Source: an uncultured Bryobacterales bacterium
GTDB taxonomy: Bacteria > Acidobacteriota > Terriglobia > Bryobacterales > UBA6623
NCBI GenBank assembly: GCA_951813605.1
Contig: OX638379.1
Coordinates: 1,808,471 to 1,872,470, forward strand
DNA: 64,000 bases
Direction of reading: 5' to 3'
The first letter of the stretch is position 1; each line of letters starts with the position of its first letter. The position numbers and the translations under genes are program-made. The notes beneath the pieces are model-generated. The model did not search any database. It was not told the DNA's origin and worked only from the letters and a program-made list of their open reading frames with translations. Positions 60,355 to 64,000 of this stretch are shown piece after piece.

Positions 60355-61827
60355 TCAGGCAATGAGCTCGTGCACGACATTGCCGTGGACGTCGGTCAGG
60401 CGGAAGTCGCGGCTATTGTGGCGGAAGGTGAGCCGCTTGTGATCCAGGCCCAACAGGTGGAGGATGGTGGCATGGACGTCGTGATGCGAGACGCGGTGCT
60501 TAACGGCGTGCATGCCGAGCTCGTCGGTGGCGCCGTGGGTAATCCCTGGCCTGACGCCGCCGCCCGCCATCCACATGGAGAAGCCGAAGTGGTGATGGCC
60601 GCGGCCGAGGGATTTCTCCTTGCGCGACTCCTCCATTGGCGTGCGACCGAACTCTGTAGCCCAGACGACGAGAGTCTCGTCCAGCAGACCGCGTGACTTC
60701 AGATCCGTGACGAGGGCCGCGATGCCTTGATCGGTGCGGGCCGCGTTCGTGCGGTGGTTGTCGATGAGCCCGCCGCGGTTGCCGTGCGCGTCCCATCGCC
60801 GCCCGTGGGCGCCGTCGAGAATCTCCACGAAACGGACTCCGCTCTCCACCAGCCGTCTCGCCGTGAGGCACTTCCTCCCGAAGTCGGTGTCGCCATAGAG
60901 CGCCTTCACCGAGTCCGGCTCATAACGGATATCGAAGAGCTCCGGCGCTTCCATCTGCATGCGAAACGCCGTTTCGAATGCAGCGATGCGCGCGTCGAGT
61001 TCGGGCTGCGTGCGGTGCATGCCGCGATGGAGGTGATTCAACTTCCGCACCAGATCCAACTGCTTGCTCTGCTGGTCTCGGCTTAGAAATGCCGGTGGCG
61101 TGATGTGCTGCACCGGTGGATTGCCGGGCTCGACGTCCGCCAGCGTGGCCTGGTGGATACGCGGCAGGAAACCAGCATCGTGAAGCGCGCGCCCGCCGGA
61201 CGGTCGGCCGTCCGTCATCACCACGAATCCCGGCATGTTCCGGTTCTCCGTCCCCAGTCCGTAGGTCACCCACGAGCCAAGACTGGGGTGGCCCTGTCTG
61301 GAATAACCCGTGTGCATGAGGATCTGGGCGGTGGAGTGAATTGCCGAATCGGTGTGCATCGAGTTGATGAACGCGATGTCGTCGACCACTTGTGTCAGGT
61401 TCGGGAAGATCTCGCTGACCCACGCGCCGCTCTGGCCGTAGCGCTTGAAAGAGAACGCCGGCGGAACGATGCGCGTATTGGTGTACGTCTTCTCCGGGTT
61501 AAGGCCTTCCAGGTCTTCTTTGGAGAAAATGTCTCGTGCCAATCTTCCGGCGTACTTTTTAAGAAGCGGCTTGTGATCGAACGTCTCAAGCTGACTTGCG
61601 CCACCGACCATGAACAGGAAGATGACGCTCCTCGCCCTGGGAGCGAAGTGTGGCTTCCTGGGCGCAAGCGGCTCTCTGACGTCAGCCGCCGGCACGGCCG
61701 CCGCACCGCGCGCCGTCTGGTCCGCGAGCAGACTGGCCAGAGCGATGCCGCCCAAACCGAGCTCCTTGAGAAACCCACGGCGGTCCCAGCCAACCGGTCG
61801 GGTTTCATAGCCTGCGTCAGTAGACAT
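60355..61827 (-). CDS. DUF1501 protein (Tat-exported)
   Basis: The protein has 490 aa. WDRRGFLKELGLGGIALAS is a twin-arginine signal. Typical DUF1501 text is RSVIFLFMVGGASQLETFDH, ILMHTGYSRQGHPSLGSW, VWATEFGRTPMEE and GRGHHHFGFSMWMAGGGV. The family resembles alkaline-phosphatase/sulfatase folds and is almost always paired with DUF1549/DUF1553 proteins, as here. Role is unknown. Confidence 0.93.
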   Translation of the reverse strand: MSTDAGYETRPVGWDRRGFLKELGLGGIALASLLADQTARGAAAVPAADVREPLAPRKPHFAPRARSVIFLFMVGGASQLETFDHKPLLKKYAGRLARDIFSKEDLEGLNPEKTYTNTRIVPPAFSFKRYGQSGAWVSEIFPNLTQVVDDIAFINSMHTDSAIHSTAQILMHTGYSRQGHPSLGSWVTYGLGTENRNMPGFVVMTDGRPSGGRALHDAGFLPRIHQATLADVEPGNPPVQHITPPAFLSRDQQSKQLDLVRKLNHLHRGMHRTQPELDARIAAFETAFRMQMEAPELFDIRYEPDSVKALYGDTDFGRKCLTARRLVESGVRFVEILDGAHGRRWDAHGNRGGLIDNHRTNAARTDQGIAALVTDLKSRGLLDETLVVWATEFGRTPMEESRKEKSLGRGHHHFGFSMWMAGGGVRPGITHGATDELGMHAVKHRVSHHDVHATILHLLGLDHKRLTFRHNSRDFRLTDVHGNVVHELIA

Positions 61828-61888
61828 GGATGACCTCGCTCAGGCCGGTGACGGCGTGGCTGTATTGTACAAGAGAGAGGAGGTCACT
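61817..61888 (-). pseudogene. C-terminal remnant of a second DUF1553 gene
   Basis: Just upstream of the DUF1501 start, LVQYSHAVTGLSEVIHVY-stop repeats the end of the intact neighbour (LVQYCHAVMSLNEFIYVH). Its stop overlaps the DUF1501 ATG exactly as in the intact pair. Only about 24 codons survive. Confidence 0.75.
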
Positions 61889-62042
61889 GTCCCCTTCTCT
61901 TGATGGACCTGCTCCGGTTTGGACCAAAGAGGGCACCCACGAGGGGTATCCCTACTCACTACTTCCCGTGAGAAGGAGGCTCCTGCTCACCCTGAGGTGT
62001 AAAGGGTGTCCTGACACCGTACGTACTAGGGGCCCCCTATTA
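61889..62042. other. junction segment with palindromes
   Basis: Unrelated sequence separates the two gene fragments. It includes the inverted repeat GGTGTC-CT-GACACC (62005-62018), GTACGTAC (62019-62026) and GGGGCCCC (62029-62036). These may be the site of a past rearrangement or mobile-element end. Confidence 0.4.
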
Positions 62043-62128
62043 CAGATCCTGCCCAAGCCGAGTTCCTTGAGGAACCCACAGTGGTCCCGACCAACCGATC
62101 GAGCTCCGTAGGCTGCGTCAGTGCACAT
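62043..62128 (-). pseudogene. N-terminal remnant of a second DUF1501 gene
   Basis: From the ATG at 62128 the text MCTDAAYGARSVGRDHCG with FLKELGLGRI copies the start of the intact DUF1501 gene (MSTDAGYETRPVGWDRRG, FLKELGLGGI). It overlaps the DUF1553 stop as a normal pair would, then runs into unrelated sequence and a stop. About 28 codons remain. Confidence 0.78.
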
Positions 62129-64000
62129 AGATGAACTCGTTCAGGCTCATGACAGCATGGCAGTATTGCACCAACGGGCTCGGGGTATCCAAGGACCCCG
62201 GCTCCTTGCCTGCCTCCAACCCGCCCGCGCGCCGTTGACCTAGATACGACAGGCCGATCTCGCGTTCTTCCACGGTCGGTGGCCGAGAAAGAGCAATCCG
62301 GTATACCGACTCGACCTGTAGGCCGGGATCGCCTCCGGCTCTGTCCCGCACCCGTTGTGCAAAGCGTTCCGCTTGCTCCCACACGAATGGCGCATTCAGC
62401 ATGAACGCCGTGCTGCTCGGTGTCGTGCTGACGTCACGAAGGCCGATGCTTTGCGTGTTGTCCGGCGGGTCGAAGATCTTGAGGACCGGATGGAGGTTGA
62501 AACGCGGCGACATGAGGTAGACCGACCGGCGCCAGGTGTCGGGCGTGTCCTTGAAAGGTTTCTTGCGGTTGCCAATGGGTGTACTTGGCCCGTAAATGTT
62601 CGTGCGCAGAGAGCCGGAGACGCTCAAAATGTGATCGCGGATGACTTCAGCCTCCATGCGCAAGGGCCTGCGGTGCCACAGGTACTCGTTGTAAGCATCG
62701 TGCCGGGCCTGAGCCAAATTCGTGCTGGCCGTCTGTTTGTACACGGCGGTGTTCATGATCAGCCGGTGGATCGGTTTCAATTGCCAGCCCTCCCGGATGA
62801 GCTGGGACGCTAGCCAATCAAGCAGAGCGGGGTGCGTGGGCTCGGTACCGAGCTTGCCGAAATCATTCGGGGTGCTGACGATGCCGCGCCCGAAATGATG
62901 TTGCCAGAGACGATTGACGATCACCCGGGCCAGCAACGCACCGGCGCCATGCTCGACATCGGTGAGCCAGTTCGCAAGCATCCCAAGCTTCGATGACTCA
63001 AACTGCGCCTCGAGGCGATTGGTGGCCTCGGGACGGGGCCGCCAATCCTTCGGGCTGCGACCGTCGCGCATCAAGACGCGCAGGAATCCCGGCTCGACCG
63101 GCTTGACGGGGCGATCCCAACTGCCACCCGCCAGAAGATGGGGTGTAGTCACCTCCAGAGGGACGTACTTGCCCCCTGCGTCTGGCTTGACCTCGGCTTC
63201 GTCGAAGAACACAGCCGTCAACTGGTAATACTCTTCGGCCGTGATCGGGTCGATCTTGTGGTCGTGGCAACGCGCACACCCGACCGTGAGGGCAAGGAAC
63301 GCCTGGCCGGTCGCCGATACCATGTCGTCGAGGCGGTGAAACTTGCGATCGTTCGGGTTGTCCGTCTTGCTCAGGTTGGTTCCAATCTGAACGAACATGC
63401 CCAGGTCCCGCCGCCTGGCGGGAAAACCCTTCGGAGCGCCGGCAACCTGGTAGCGGACAAATTCGTCGTAAGGCAGGTCGTCATTGAAAGCACGAATCAC
63501 GGCATCGCGGTATCGATACGCGTCCTCTCGAATTGCGTTGTCCTGCTCGTGTGCTCCAAGGCTCTCGCCAAACCGAGCCGCATCCAACCAGTGCCGTCCC
63601 CACCGTTCACCGTAGTGCGGGCTGGTGAGCAACCGGTCAACGAGCTGACGAAACGGTGCCGCAGAGGAATCTCGAACGAATGCCTCGACTTCGTCAGGCA
63701 CCGGCGGCAGACCGATCAGATCGAAGTAGGCGCGGCGAATCAGGGTGGGCCGATCGGCCTCCTGCGAAGGGAGAAACTGCATCTCGCGCAGCTTGGCGAG
63801 GACGAAACGATCGATCGGCGAGCCAGTCCAAGCGGCCCCATCTGGACTTGCCGCCGATACCTGGGGAGGATCGACAGGACGCAGGGGCCGGAAGGCCCAG
63901 TGGCGACGTCCTGATTCGAGATCCATGGCCGCCGTATCAACAGCCTTCGCCTCTCTCGGATCAGGTGCTCCGAGGGCAACCCATTGGACGAAATTAGCGA
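62118..64000 (-). CDS. DUF1549/DUF1553 protein, cytochrome-like N-terminus cut by window edge
   Basis: At least 626 codons; the frame is open to the right edge, so the 5' end is missing. The visible start FVQWVALGAPDPREAK is the typical end of a PSCyt1 domain, which lies mostly outside. DUF1549 follows (SPIDRFVLAKLREMQFLPS, DLIGLPPVPDEVEAF, HYGERWGRHWLDAARF, then CARCHDHKIDPI, a CxxCH haem-like motif). DUF1553 is the C-terminal part (NRLWQHHFGRGIVSTPNDFG). An ATG at 63926 is inside the gene and is not the real start. It pairs with DUF1501. Confidence 0.92.
   Translation of the reverse strand, partial: ANFVQWVALGAPDPREAKAVDTAAMDLESGRRHWAFRPLRPVDPPQVSAASPDGAAWTGSPIDRFVLAKLREMQFLPSQEADRPTLIRRAYFDLIGLPPVPDEVEAFVRDSSAAPFRQLVDRLLTSPHYGERWGRHWLDAARFGESLGAHEQDNAIREDAYRYRDAVIRAFNDDLPYDEFVRYQVAGAPKGFPARRRDLGMFVQIGTNLSKTDNPNDRKFHRLDDMVSATGQAFLALTVGCARCHDHKIDPITAEEYYQLTAVFFDEAEVKPDAGGKYVPLEVTTPHLLAGGSWDRPVKPVEPGFLRVLMRDGRSPKDWRPRPEATNRLEAQFESSKLGMLANWLTDVEHGAGALLARVIVNRLWQHHFGRGIVSTPNDFGKLGTEPTHPALLDWLASQLIREGWQLKPIHRLIMNTAVYKQTASTNLAQARHDAYNEYLWHRRPLRMEAEVIRDHILSVSGSLRTNIYGPSTPIGNRKKPFKDTPDTWRRSVYLMSPRFNLHPVLKIFDPPDNTQSIGLRDVSTTPSSTAFMLNAPFVWEQAERFAQRVRDRAGGDPGLQVESVYRIALSRPPTVEEREIGLSYLGQRRAGGLEAGKEPGSLDTPSPLVQYCHAVMSLNEFIYVH

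Noticed and set aside
60140..60355. about 70 open codons on the minus strand after DUF1501
   Set aside because: No start codon and no family match; possible chance frame.

Overview
This window is a piece of a GC-rich bacterial chromosome, most likely from an Acidobacteriota (Bryobacterales/Solibacter-like) lineage. That placement is inferred from gene content: an Oar-like outer-membrane beta-barrel, paired DUF1501 and DUF1549/DUF1553 proteins, a tandem-DUF507 protein, several Tat-exported enolase-superfamily and Gfo/Idh/MocA enzymes, and the informational gene order. No rRNA is present, and no database search could be run.

Layout. Positions 1-3066 hold a LolD/MacB-type ABC exporter (permease cut by the window edge). 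A TPR lipoprotein follows, then a divergent two-gene unit of an acidic membrane protein and a MoxR AAA+ ATPase (4338-6809). Positions 7146-20946 are the information-processing cluster: tRNA-Tyr, tuf, rpmG, tRNA-Trp, secE, nusG, rplK, rplA, rplJ, rplL, rpoB, rpoC. It stops at rpoC; the usual rpsL/rpsG/fusA genes do not follow, and the next 1.3 kb carries an IS30-type transposase remnant instead.

Positions 22315-31000 carry a LolC/E-like permease, a sulfatase, aspartate kinase, a DUF507 protein, an O-methyltransferase, an enolase-superfamily enzyme and a RodZ-like protein whose 5' end is tandemly duplicated. Positions 31498-44506 look like a catabolic and surface region: a methyltransferase, a glutaminyl-cyclase-like M28 protein, two more enolase-superfamily enzymes (one galactonate-dehydratase-like), an Oar-like barrel, aldose 1-epimerase, a glycerophosphodiesterase, a class III aminotransferase, and a racemase-like CoA-transferase with a histone-H1-like tail.

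An intact IS1595-family element (45118-46155, 26-bp terminal repeats, 8-bp target duplication) lies directly upstream of a tightly coupled four-gene operon. That operon encodes an ECF sigma factor, a membrane anti-sigma-like protein, a CpxP/Spy-like periplasmic protein and a cupin, with all three junctions being ATGA overlaps. Next come a Gfo/Idh/MocA oxidoreductase, a cysteine-containing hypothetical protein, a small TPR protein, a double-M42 peptidase whose first half has lost its metal ligands, and an amidohydrolase. The minus-strand run msbA-like, yicC, gmk, rpoZ (57936 to 54046) is a conserved housekeeping set.

The right end (58106-64000) is rearranged. It holds a small hypothetical gene, an internally deleted IS1595-type transposase, an IS3 orfA remnant with two stop codons, and a DUF1549/DUF1553-DUF1501 pair. 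Between the members of that pair lie fragments of both genes, the scar of an earlier tandem duplication.

The best candidates for something under-described are the sigma/anti-sigma/CpxP/cupin unit, the double-M42 pseudoenzyme-enzyme fusion, the H1-tailed racemase-like protein, and the duplicated rodZ start that creates an overlapping upstream ORF.
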